Assembly: GCA_030849065.1 (NCBI GenBank)
Contig: JASAON010001430.1
Coordinates: 1-26,049, forward strand
DNA: 26,049 nt
DNA from: Jaenimonas drosophilae
Taxonomy: Eukaryota; Euglenozoa; Kinetoplastea; Trypanosomatida; Trypanosomatidae
Reading direction: 5' to 3'
The notes below the pieces were generated by a model. That model made no database searches, had not been told where the DNA came from, and was given only the letters and a program-made list of their open reading frames with translations. How positions within the stretch are numbered: the first letter of the stretch is position 1; each line of letters opens with the position of its first letter. This document shows, one piece after another, positions 15,988-24,224 of the stretch. A program made the position numbers and the translations under genes.

Positions 15988-17760
15988 ATGGCGAATCCAT
16001 ACAAGAAGAGGAATGATAAGCACGCCAAGAACTTCAACACACCATGCAAGTACTTCATTCGCGGCAAGTGCAACAACGCCCACTGCCCCTACCTCCACGT
16101 GAAGGGGAACCACAGCAATGGCAACGCCAGCACCGGTGATAAGATGGAGCAACACACCGCCGCCTCGGGCATCTTGCAAACAATGCTGAAGCTCTTCTTT
16201 GAGAAGCAACAAAGCAGCATCTACGCTGCTGAATTAGGCATCCTGGATCTCTCCGACTTGCTGCGCTACGACGATCTCAAACCGATCGCGTCCAGCATCG
16301 ATTTCAACACGATGAGCTTCTGCGAGGCGCTCTTCGCCAACGTGAAGGAGCTCATCCAACCTCCGCCACCGGTGCTTCGTCTCGACCACAATCACATCAA
16401 AACGGTGCTCCCCCTCGTCAAGGCCCTCGAGGCCAACCACCTCCACGAAGGATTGCGCGCACTGAGCCTCTGCAGCAACACCCTGGGCAACAACACCAAC
16501 GCCAACAACATCAACGATGGCATCTTCGATGTTCTGAAGCGTCTAAAGGATCTCAACGAGGTGCATCTCGCCGGGAACCCGCTCTGCGAGGAGCCCAACT
16601 ACCGCGCACGTGTGAAGAAGGCGCTGCCACACCTCCTCGGACTTGATGGGGCGGCGATTGTGAGCCCCCCACTCGCGCTGCCGTGGCCCATCTTCAAGGA
16701 TCCGAGCGCACCACCGCCCACCTCGGAAGATGGCGCCAGCACGGCCTACGACGCTGACCAGCAACACGTGCTTCACTTCATTCAGAACTCCATCTTGGCA
16801 CCTCTGGAGGCCAACCAAGGCGTGGATGCGGTGTCAGATGCCTACGCCACACACGCCATCTTGACGTTTTGCTGCAGCACACAAGAAGCGCTCGTGGAGC
16901 TGCCAAAGAAGGCCGGCACGAGCTACCATCGCGACTGCGTGCGTGATTTGGTGGGCTTCAAGATGCGTCAGCGGGAGGCCAACCACAACATCTTGCTCGG
17001 CACCAAGTCGGCGCAGGTGGCATCGGGGCGCACGAAGGTGTGCGCGCAGCTGGAGCATTGGATGTATCCGTGTGGGTTTGAGGTGCGGCACTGTTTGCAC
17101 GCGAGCCCCTCCGTCGTGGTGCTGGATAATCGCGGGATGGGCCCCAAGGCGGTGGTTGGCGTGAAGGAGGCCATCTCCATCGTCAGCGTTCATGGAGTGA
17201 TGATGTGGAGCTACAAGGGCAGCAGCACATCATCCTCACCCGCGTGTATCAAGCGCAACATGGCACGAACGTGGGTGGTGAGCCGCGTGGAGGCTGGACG
17301 ATGGCAGGTGGCGAATGATATGATTACCATCTTTCCTTTTAGTGGCACGATGCCCGAGGCGATGGCGGGCGGAGAGGTGGCCGATCTCATCACGGCTGAC
17401 CTCCACGACTATGATATGGTCTTCGCTCCCGCCGTGGATCCCAATCGTGCCGCACGTCTTGGTCGGCGCTATCATGTTCCCGCGAATGTGGTGGCCACCC
17501 TGTTGCGATGCACCAAGTCCGATGCAGAGCTCATCACGATCCTCTCCGACCTGCGCGATGCACCGCTGGAGCTCTACGAGAATTGTGCGCGCATGGTGGA
17601 GATGGAGCCCATCCCGGCCATTGTCTTGTGTCGGGCCGTGGTGCGTCTTGGTGTTTCACCAGAAGTTGGCGTTGAGCTCATGCGCCAACACGGGCTTGAT
17701 TGGATCGCCATTGAAACCGCTGTGGCAGCCTCGACGGCAACAACGTCGTCGTCCTCCTAA
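15988..17760 (+). CDS. MEX67: Mex67/NXF1-like mRNA export factor with CCCH zinc finger
   Basis: A 590-residue protein. It begins with a basic stretch and one CCCH zinc finger, C20-x7-C28-x4-C33-x3-H37, a known hallmark of kinetoplastid Mex67 that takes the place of the RNA-binding domain of other eukaryotes. The leucine-rich-repeat region follows (about 55-225: ILDLSDLLR, VLRLDHNHI, LRALSLCSNTL, LNEVHLAGNPLC, LPHLLGLDG), then an NTF2-like domain (about 255-480: VLHFIQNSIL, then HAILTFCCST and later strands ending with WQVANDMITIFP), and a helical C-terminal region (about 495-590), possibly UBA-like. It should form a heterodimer with Mtr2 and export mRNA through nuclear pores. Codon use is GC-rich with few triplet repeats, fitting a well-expressed gene. 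The paralogue at 12647 is on the same strand. TAA stop. Confidence 0.9.
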   Translation: MANPYKKRNDKHAKNFNTPCKYFIRGKCNNAHCPYLHVKGNHSNGNASTGDKMEQHTAASGILQTMLKLFFEKQQSSIYAAELGILDLSDLLRYDDLKPIASSIDFNTMSFCEALFANVKELIQPPPPVLRLDHNHIKTVLPLVKALEANHLHEGLRALSLCSNTLGNNTNANNINDGIFDVLKRLKDLNEVHLAGNPLCEEPNYRARVKKALPHLLGLDGAAIVSPPLALPWPIFKDPSAPPPTSEDGASTAYDADQQHVLHFIQNSILAPLEANQGVDAVSDAYATHAILTFCCSTQEALVELPKKAGTSYHRDCVRDLVGFKMRQREANHNILLGTKSAQVASGRTKVCAQLEHWMYPCGFEVRHCLHASPSVVVLDNRGMGPKAVVGVKEAISIVSVHGVMMWSYKGSSTSSSPACIKRNMARTWVVSRVEAGRWQVANDMITIFPFSGTMPEAMAGGEVADLITADLHDYDMVFAPAVDPNRAARLGRRYHVPANVVATLLRCTKSDAELITILSDLRDAPLELYENCARMVEMEPIPAIVLCRAVVRLGVSPEVGVELMRQHGLDWIAIETAVAASTATTSSSS

Positions 17761-18052
17761 ACGTTGCATGCATACACCGCGTCGAAGTGTGCTCATAAAA
17801 CATCACGGATAAAGTTCGTACACCACATCAACGCCATCACTCGATGCATCATTTGTCTGAGTACATCACGACTATGTTGTCATTCACACATGTCTGCGCC
17901 TACTTCTTCATTCTGAATGCATCTCTCTTTTTTTTAGCCGCTGACTGCCGTGGTTGTATTCTTTCCCCCCGCTTCACGGCCAACAGAATTTTTCCCACTG
18001 TCCCCCCCAACACACAACCAACAACAACAACAACCAAACCACATTCACAACC
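17761..18052 (+). promoter_or_regulatory. Spacer and splice signals upstream of eRF1
   Basis: The tract atctctctttttttttag (about 17921-17937) has AG at 17936-17937. A second tract with AG at 17985-17986 lies closer to the start codon. The upstream part is AT-richer spacer. The leader just before the ATG is C- and CAA-rich. Confidence 0.6.
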
Positions 18053-19417
18053 ATGGCTGAAATGAGTGATGCGGAGAAGACGATTGAGCGCTACAAGGTG
18101 AAGAAGCTCATTCAGATGCTCGAATCTGCTCGTGGCATGGGAACCAGCGTGATTAGCGTGTACATGACGCCGAAGGAGCAGTTGTCGGGCATGGTGACGA
18201 AGCTCAACAACGAGTACGGCACCGCCTCCAACATCAAGTCTCACACCAACAAGCTGAGCGTGCAGAGTGCCATCACAGCCGCCCTCGGACGCCTGAAGCA
18301 GTTTAACCGCGTCCCAGACAATGGTTTGTTGCTGTACTCCGGCACCGTCCTGACCGCCGACAACAAGGAGAAGAAGCTCACCCTAGATATTGAGCCCTTC
18401 AAGGCGGTGAGCCGATCACTGTACCTCTGCGACAACAAGTTTCACACCGAGGAGCTCCATCGCATGCTCGAATCCGACGATAAGTTTGGCTTCATCATCA
18501 TGGATGGTAATGGATGCATGTTCGCGAGCGTCTGCGGTGATGTGAAGGAGAAGCTGGGCAGCTTCACGGTGGAGCTCCCCAAGAAGCATGGACGTGGTGG
18601 TCAGAGTAAGAACCGTTTTGCGCGCATTCGCATGGAGCGCCGGCACAACTACGTACGCAAGGTGGCCGAGGCTGCCGTTGGCTACTTCATCACCAATGAT
18701 CGCCCCAACGTGCGTGGTCTTGTGCTTGCCGGTTCCGCCGACTTCAAGGAGGTGCTCTTCCAATCCGATCTCTTTGACCCACGTCTGAAGGAAGTGGTTG
18801 TGAAGATCGTGGATATCGCCCACCCCGGTGACGTGGGCCTCAACCAGGCCATCGACCTCTCCGCCGACGCCCTTTCTGGGGTGAAGCTCGTGCAAGAGAA
18901 GAAGTTGTTGCAGTCCTTCTTTGATCAGATTGCGCAAGACACGCAACAGTACTGCTTCTGCGTTAATGACACCATTTGCTGCCTCGAGGCTGGTGCCGTG
19001 GAGACCCTCATTTGCTTCGAGGATCTTCAGCTCAACCGCTACGTCATCACTAAGAACAAGGGCACCGACGAGGAGGTGGTGGAGATTCAGTTCCTCACGG
19101 AGGCGGATGCCAAGCGCAAGAACATCTTCGCCCATGAGCCTGGCAAGCCGCAGAGTGAGATCAACGAGGACAACTTTGTGGATTGGTTGGCACAGAACTA
19201 CCACAAGTTTGGCTGCTCCCTCGAGCTCATTAGCGACCGTAGTCAGGAAGGAACGCAATTTGTGCGTGGATTTGGTGGCGTGGGTGGCATTCTGCGGTAC
19301 AAGATGGATATTGTGGCCCTTCGCAGCCACGACAAGGTGGATGGCGAGGTGCATGGTGAGAGGGTGGAGGAGGATGAGAAGGAGGATGAGTACGAGTTTG
19401 ACGACGACTTTATGTGA
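18053..19417 (+). CDS. ERF1: Eukaryotic peptide chain release factor 1 (eRF1)
   Basis: A 454-residue protein, close to the ~437 of human eRF1. It recognises all three stop codons in the ribosomal A site and triggers peptide release together with eRF3. Domain 1 has the stop-decoding motifs GTS (30-32), NIKS (60-63) and YxCxxxF (Y124, C126, F130). Domain 2 has GGQ (182-184), the catalytic loop for peptidyl-tRNA hydrolysis. Domain 3 (about 275-440) binds eRF3 and ends in the usual acidic tail (EEDEKEDEYEFDDDFM). All decoding motifs are canonical, matching the use of TGA, TAG and TAA in this window. ATG 18053 has a good context (ccatgg); an upstream frame extension to 17954 crosses the splice signals and is rejected. 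TGA stop. Confidence 0.98.
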   Translation: MAEMSDAEKTIERYKVKKLIQMLESARGMGTSVISVYMTPKEQLSGMVTKLNNEYGTASNIKSHTNKLSVQSAITAALGRLKQFNRVPDNGLLLYSGTVLTADNKEKKLTLDIEPFKAVSRSLYLCDNKFHTEELHRMLESDDKFGFIIMDGNGCMFASVCGDVKEKLGSFTVELPKKHGRGGQSKNRFARIRMERRHNYVRKVAEAAVGYFITNDRPNVRGLVLAGSADFKEVLFQSDLFDPRLKEVVVKIVDIAHPGDVGLNQAIDLSADALSGVKLVQEKKLLQSFFDQIAQDTQQYCFCVNDTICCLEAGAVETLICFEDLQLNRYVITKNKGTDEEVVEIQFLTEADAKRKNIFAHEPGKPQSEINEDNFVDWLAQNYHKFGCSLELISDRSQEGTQFVRGFGGVGGILRYKMDIVALRSHDKVDGEVHGERVEEDEKEDEYEFDDDFM

Positions 19418-20375
19418 GGTGATGGGGTGATGGAGGTGGCCGAGGATGCAGATGGGGGCTTCTGTGGCATCGTCACGTTGGCGTGGTTGTGGTTGTTTCG
19501 CACGTGTGGGCGTACAACCACACGCACAGAGGTGCCCGGCGTACTGAGGCACTAAATCCATATCTTCGTCCTTTGGCACTGCTGATGATGAAGATCCACG
19601 TGCGCCGATTCACATCGCCTCTCCACCACCGCAACAGCAGCAGAGCTCGTCTGCCGCTGCGTGGATGGGGGGGCCAAGAATGGCGAAGAGTTGTAAAGAT
19701 GATCGATAATTAATTTCTTTTGTTGTTGTTTTGGCGTCGTTGGATAATGGGCAGTGTAAGCGTGAGAGTTGGTGGATATAAGATGGAAACTCCCCACAAC
19801 ACACACGGAAATGTTAGATGGTCTCACCGTCATGCGCAATGCACGTTGGTGTGCCGCTACATCTGCTGCCTTGCTATTCTCCTCGAGTGCGACGGGTACG
19901 AGCGCCGTCGTGTAAAGGGGCCAGGCTGTGCATCCCTTTTTTCATCATCTTTTTTGCTGGCACGGCAGCCCTCATCCAACCCAGACACACACACACACGT
20001 GGTGGAGCAGGAGTATATATGCGTAGTTGTGATGGTGTGTGCCCAGAGTGTTGATGCTTGAATCATGATAAATCTTCATCTTTCTTCGTCCTCTTCTTCT
20101 TCCTCATGTGCAGGTTGGAATACGTGCTGCTGCAGCACAGAACCACAGCCACACCTTTTGGTTATTAGGTAGGTCCTGTTGCTGCTCTATCCTGCTTCTA
20201 TCGTCTTTTTGTGCTCGGTTGGAACGACTTCGCCTCCTGCCATTGCTCATCATCTCTGATATACGAGAGGACCAGTGATTCACCCCCCGTTCATGTGTGT
20301 GTGCAGCACGCCAACCACACATACGCACCCAACGCCTTAAACAACACAACACACTTACATTTACTCCCTCGCATC
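19418..20375 (+). other. Spacer and 5' leader ahead of the PGK fusion gene
   Basis: No gene recognised. It includes a 7-bp inverted repeat (cgtgtgg 19503-19509 with ccacacg 19518-19524), a 6-bp one (around 19888-19908, cgacgg/ccgtcg), an AT-rich stretch near 19700-19720, a CA repeat near 19985, and the strong splice acceptor ending at 20113. From there the mRNA leader would be 262 bases. I found no tRNA-like cloverleaf. Confidence 0.55.
20076..20113 (+). promoter_or_regulatory. Strong trans-splice acceptor of the PGK fusion gene
   Basis: A near-continuous pyrimidine tract (cttcatctttcttcgtcctc continuing to 20104) ends at AG 20112-20113. It is the clearest acceptor in this part of the window. 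Confidence 0.7.
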
Positions 20376-23111
20376 ATGTCTGTTGGCTTCATTGGCTCGA
20401 AGCACACCGTCTACGACGTGTACCCCCTTCGTGGAAAGAAGGTTTTTGTGCTCGTGGACCCCCAAAATGTGCTCGACATGGATCAAGTACGTGAGGCACC
20501 AAACACCCTTAGCACCATCGCCTACCTCCTCGAGAAGGAGGCCTCCGTCGTGGTGGCCTCCTCCTTCGGCCCCTTGACGGGCATCCTGATGAATCTCTCC
20601 CGCAAGGAACGCGAGCTGGCCCTCCACGCCTTCAAACAGGAACATGGCATGGGCTACACCAACTTCTTCTCCGCCCTCCCACCAGACGCGAAGATGAGCA
20701 TCTTAAGCTCCGTCGAGGGCCTCAGCCTCACACGTGAGATGAGCAACGTTCCCAACACGGGCAAGACCACTCTCTTCGGCTCTCTCACCACCGCTCAGAA
20801 GATCCAAGCCCTGCACCACTACGACCCGCACCTCACCTTCGCACCCGTCACTACCTTGGCATTCGTGGATGCCATTTCTGCAGCACTGCCCGAGGCCACA
20901 GTACACTTCGCCCCCGACTCCCTTCGCGCGCCCATTCATGAGTTGAAGCCCGGGGAGGTGATGGTGCTGGAGAACCTGCGCTTCTACAAGAATGAGACCT
21001 CCGCTGAGTCGCAGGAACGGAGTGAGATGGCCGACGTCTTGGCCGCAGACCTCGACATATTCATCAACGACTCCTTCGGCACAGCCTTTGCGCGTCATGC
21101 TAGTACCATTGAGCTTCCACGACGCCTGCAACACGGCGCGGCGGGTTTGGCCATGGACCGTGAGCTGGCCTTCTACTCCAAGTTCCTCGGCCACCCTGCC
21201 CGCCCACTGGCCCTGGTGATGGCGGGCCACAACATCCAGCAAAAGATGCACCTCCTCCACAGCCTCGTTGGACGCGTGGATCGCGTGCTCCTCGGCGGTG
21301 CCATCGCCTTCCCCTTCTTGGCCGCCAAGGGCCTTCACTGCGGCCGTGGCTATCCCACAGGGGCTGACGAGCTCACGATTCACCGCCCCCACACCCTCGG
21401 CAACAAGTCGGTGAGCAGCCAGGCCATTCCATGCTCGCAATACGCCCGCGAGCTTCTGGCCCTCTTCGCCGCCAACAACATGTCTGTGGTGCTCCCCGTT
21501 GACCACATCATCAACACCAACCCCGAAGATGCACGACGCGCCACGCGGCTGGACAACACCGCCATCCCGCCCGAGGCCTACGCCGTGGATTGCGGAACCA
21601 AGACGGTGATGCTCTTTTGCCGCTGCCTCCGCGACTGCCGCACCGTTGTTTGGACGGGCACGTTTGGCTGGGCCGCCAAGGGCTACGTTGAGGGGAGCAC
21701 CAGCTTCGCCGCCTCCCTCGCCCAGCTCAACTGCCTCACCATCGTGAGCGGGCGATACACCATGGCCGCGGTGCACGCGGCGCAGGTGTGGGATAAGATT
21801 CAGCACGGCAGTAGCGGCAGCATGTCTTGCCTGGAGGTGCTGCAGGGTGCGCCACTCCCCGGGGTGGAGGCCCTCTCCGACGTGGTGCCGCCCGCTGGGG
21901 AGTCGGAGAACAACGCCAGCCTCAGCGTCAACGAGCTCGTCCGTCGGCTGCCCCTCTTCATGGGCTGCTCCTCGCACCAGCTGAAGATCATCGCCCGCAA
22001 ATTCATCCGACGCGAACACGTTCGCGGGGACTATCTCGTCAACCGCGGTGATCGGCATGTGCGGCTCTTCGTCGTGGCACGTGGAGGGCTCGTGGCGACC
22101 TGCGACGAAGAGAGCAGCTCCGCCCCGGCACGCTTCATCTCCAAGGGCCAGACCATTGGCATGTACGAGTTTATCACCCAAGCCGCCGCCATGGAAACGG
22201 TGCGTGTGGCACACAAGGAAACAGTCACCTACCAACTCACGAGCAGCGCCCTCAACGAGCTCCTCAACGCCCAGGCAGACTTGTCGGCGCAGCTCTTCCA
22301 GAACTTATCCACCCCATTGTGGGTTATTGCCAATGACGACTACCAACAGCAGCAGGATGTGGCCTCCATCGCCACACGCAACGCCAGCCGAGTGCGTGTA
22401 CCACAACCGGGCGGCATTCCTCAGCATGGCTCCGGCTTCTGGTTAGACCTCCTCTCGGACCTCATCTCCACCGTCGCCCTGCAGTCGCTCACGATGCGCT
22501 ACACTCCGTACGTGGAGATGCAGTGCGCCTCCTCCGGCCTCCCTGCCCGCCAGCTCAAGGGTATTCAGTCCTTGCAGCTCCATCAAGGCCTGCCGTGTAC
22601 GATGCTCCTCTCCGTCGCCCGCAATGTGCTCTATCACCAGTGCGTACACCACCTCGGCCGGCCGTGGTTGGGGAGTGTGCTGAGCTCCATCCTCGTCTCC
22701 CCACTACGTCTTTTGGCCTACGGCATCACCTACAACGACATCAACTTCAAGCTAGTCTTGGACGAGGCCTTGTGTGGGGCAGCGGTGAGCGGGGCTCCGC
22801 TGGCCGCCTACGCCATGGCCCTCACGGCGCAGCGCCGGATTGAGCACCGACGCGGTGTGGTACCCACTGCAGTTCAGCTCCTCCTTCTCGCACTGTCTCG
22901 GCTGGTGTTGGGTCTGGCCGCCTTCCCAATTATTTTCCAGCGCAACTTTGTGTATACGCAACCGTCGGCGAGTCGTTGGTGGAGTGCGCAGGCCTTCCGC
23001 GCCTACGAAGCGAAGCAGGTGGCGTTGATTCTCATCCGCTACCTCACGCAGACCCTTCTCAAACTGATCTCCGTCACTCCTCCCCCACCAAAGGGCAAAG
23101 TACGTGTCTAG
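20376..23111 (+). CDS. Degenerate PGK fused to CNB-like and membrane domains
   Basis: A 911-residue three-part protein. Residues about 10-505 are phosphoglycerate kinase: VLENLRF (197-203), FINDSFGTA (229-237), LLGGAIAFPFL (305-315), VVLPVD (371-376), VDCG (404-407), VVWTGTFG (424-431), LPGVEALS (494-501). An insertion (about 65-155) sits in the N-terminal half, where trypanosomatid glycosomal PGK-A also has one of about 80 residues. Key residues are changed: the SHLGRP block reads SSFGPL (62-67), the GGAKV-x-x-K block reads AGHNIQQK (283-290, first Lys lost), and GGGDT reads SGRYT (458-462). Residues 519-650 fit a cyclic-nucleotide-binding fold (LPLFMGCSSHQLKIIARKF, GDYLVNRGD, LFVVARGGL) with a weak phosphate-binding cassette. 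Residues 685-911 are hydrophobic, with probable membrane spans near 760-785 and 828-855. Normal PGK makes ATP in glycolysis; this one is probably catalytically dead. ATG 20376 follows a 262-base leader. TAG stop. Confidence 0.88.
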   Translation: MSVGFIGSKHTVYDVYPLRGKKVFVLVDPQNVLDMDQVREAPNTLSTIAYLLEKEASVVVASSFGPLTGILMNLSRKERELALHAFKQEHGMGYTNFFSALPPDAKMSILSSVEGLSLTREMSNVPNTGKTTLFGSLTTAQKIQALHHYDPHLTFAPVTTLAFVDAISAALPEATVHFAPDSLRAPIHELKPGEVMVLENLRFYKNETSAESQERSEMADVLAADLDIFINDSFGTAFARHASTIELPRRLQHGAAGLAMDRELAFYSKFLGHPARPLALVMAGHNIQQKMHLLHSLVGRVDRVLLGGAIAFPFLAAKGLHCGRGYPTGADELTIHRPHTLGNKSVSSQAIPCSQYARELLALFAANNMSVVLPVDHIINTNPEDARRATRLDNTAIPPEAYAVDCGTKTVMLFCRCLRDCRTVVWTGTFGWAAKGYVEGSTSFAASLAQLNCLTIVSGRYTMAAVHAAQVWDKIQHGSSGSMSCLEVLQGAPLPGVEALSDVVPPAGESENNASLSVNELVRRLPLFMGCSSHQLKIIARKFIRREHVRGDYLVNRGDRHVRLFVVARGGLVATCDEESSSAPARFISKGQTIGMYEFITQAAAMETVRVAHKETVTYQLTSSALNELLNAQADLSAQLFQNLSTPLWVIANDDYQQQQDVASIATRNASRVRVPQPGGIPQHGSGFWLDLLSDLISTVALQSLTMRYTPYVEMQCASSGLPARQLKGIQSLQLHQGLPCTMLLSVARNVLYHQCVHHLGRPWLGSVLSSILVSPLRLLAYGITYNDINFKLVLDEALCGAAVSGAPLAAYAMALTAQRRIEHRRGVVPTAVQLLLLALSRLVLGLAAFPIIFQRNFVYTQPSASRWWSAQAFRAYEAKQVALILIRYLTQTLLKLISVTPPPPKGKVRV

Positions 23112-23471
23112 TACTTCACCCTAAAAAAAAAAAAACGATGATGATGATGATGTTGGTTGTGCGTTTGGAATGGGAGTGGAATGAACGATTCCCACGTCTG
23201 TCAGTATACCCATATCGAAGGTGAAGATGATGTGCTGCCACACTTATCCATGACACTCACTCACACACACTCCTGATTACATCCATGTACTCTTATCTGA
23301 TATCCTACTTCTCTCTCTACCTCCACAAAGAACAACCGTCTCCTTCCATCTACAAGAGCTCTTCTACCCGCGGACCTCCACGTTCCTACCGGCCAACTCA
23401 CCAACCTTACCACAAACCCACACCCACACCCACACACACTCACCCCCCAAACCAACACACATCATACAATC
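23112..23471 (+). promoter_or_regulatory. Spacer with poly-A run and splice signals
   Basis: A run of 12 A and an (ATG)n run follow the PGK fusion gene. Pyrimidine tracts at about 23305-23325 (AG 23329-23330) and 23336-23352 precede the BAR gene. The leader close to the ATG is rich in CA/CCA. Confidence 0.5.
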
Positions 23472-24224
23472 ATGTGCGGTGGCGGCAGCAACTCGACGAC
23501 GATTGACTACGAGACCAACGCCCGCTCTCAATACCTGGCGGACCTCGATGGCACCCTCAAGAAGTTTGATCACGCTCTCGTCTCCACCATGAACAGCTAC
23601 CGCGACCTCCTCGTGGCCTACGACCAGGTTGGTCAGTTCCTCGGCAGCGTCGCGGGCACGAGCGGTGAGAACGTCAAGCAGCCCATCTTCCACACCCGCG
23701 ACTGCCTGCGTGAGATGAAGGACAAGGGCCCCTATGTTGCCCTGAACACGAGCTTCCACAAGGGCGTGAATCCCGCCATCGCCAACATCAAGACGGAGCT
23801 GAAGAAGGTCAACGCCTCCCTCGATGAGCTCAAGAAGAGCCAGAAGGAGTACGACAGCATCCGCGCCAAGGTGGAGAAGCGTGAGGCGGAGGCGGCCAAG
23901 AAGGGCACCGCCCTCACCACCAACGCCGACTACAAGAAGGACTCTGCCAAGCGCGATACCGCCAAGAAGAACTACGAAACCAAGAAGGCCAACTTTGACA
24001 ACATAATGCACAAATTTCAGGACACGGTGGATAAGACGTTGACGAGTGCCATGAACTTCTACCTCCACTCCAACGCCTCCATGTGTGAGTACATGCAGGT
24101 CCGTCTCACCACCCTCCGCACCAACGGCAGCAGCGACACGAAGAACGATATCGACCGCATGGTGGATGGCCTCCGCCAGGGCCGCACGGTGAACCCCCTC
24201 GCCGCTCCACCGGCCGAAAACTAG
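23472..24224 (+). CDS. BAR-domain protein
   Basis: A 250-residue protein whose core (about 17-215) is three long helices with BAR-domain character: a first amphipathic helix (YLADLDGTLKKFDHALVSTM), a middle one with ALNTSF then VNASLDELKKSQKEYDSIRAKVEKR (the YDS-R-K-EK pattern typical of amphiphysin-like BAR domains) and a third ending NFYLHSNASMCEYMQVRL. BAR dimers bind and bend membranes, in endocytosis or tubule formation. The helix linking is Lys/Ala-rich. The N terminus MCGGGS has a cysteine at position 2 and could be palmitoylated; the usual myristoylation MG start is absent. A short Gly/Pro/Ala tail follows the core and no SH3 domain is present. Codon use is GC-rich with no triplet repeats, fitting a well-expressed gene. 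ATG 23472, TAG stop. Confidence 0.82.
   Translation: MCGGGSNSTTIDYETNARSQYLADLDGTLKKFDHALVSTMNSYRDLLVAYDQVGQFLGSVAGTSGENVKQPIFHTRDCLREMKDKGPYVALNTSFHKGVNPAIANIKTELKKVNASLDELKKSQKEYDSIRAKVEKREAEAAKKGTALTTNADYKKDSAKRDTAKKNYETKKANFDNIMHKFQDTVDKTLTSAMNFYLHSNASMCEYMQVRLTTLRTNGSSDTKNDIDRMVDGLRQGRTVNPLAAPPAEN

Noticed and set aside
6677..17760. Operon-like functional linkage between strumpellin, Uba4, Mex67-like genes and eRF1
   Set aside because: Kinetoplastid polycistronic units carry functionally unrelated genes, so adjacency alone is weak evidence.
18416..19579. Minus-strand open frame (387 codons) opposite eRF1
   Set aside because: The + strand is unquestionably eRF1; the reverse frame is a codon-bias shadow.
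20703..22235. Long minus-strand open frame (510 codons) inside the PGK fusion gene
   Set aside because: It is the complement of a GC-rich, strongly biased coding strand. It has no recognisable domain, while the + strand encodes clear PGK and CNB motifs.
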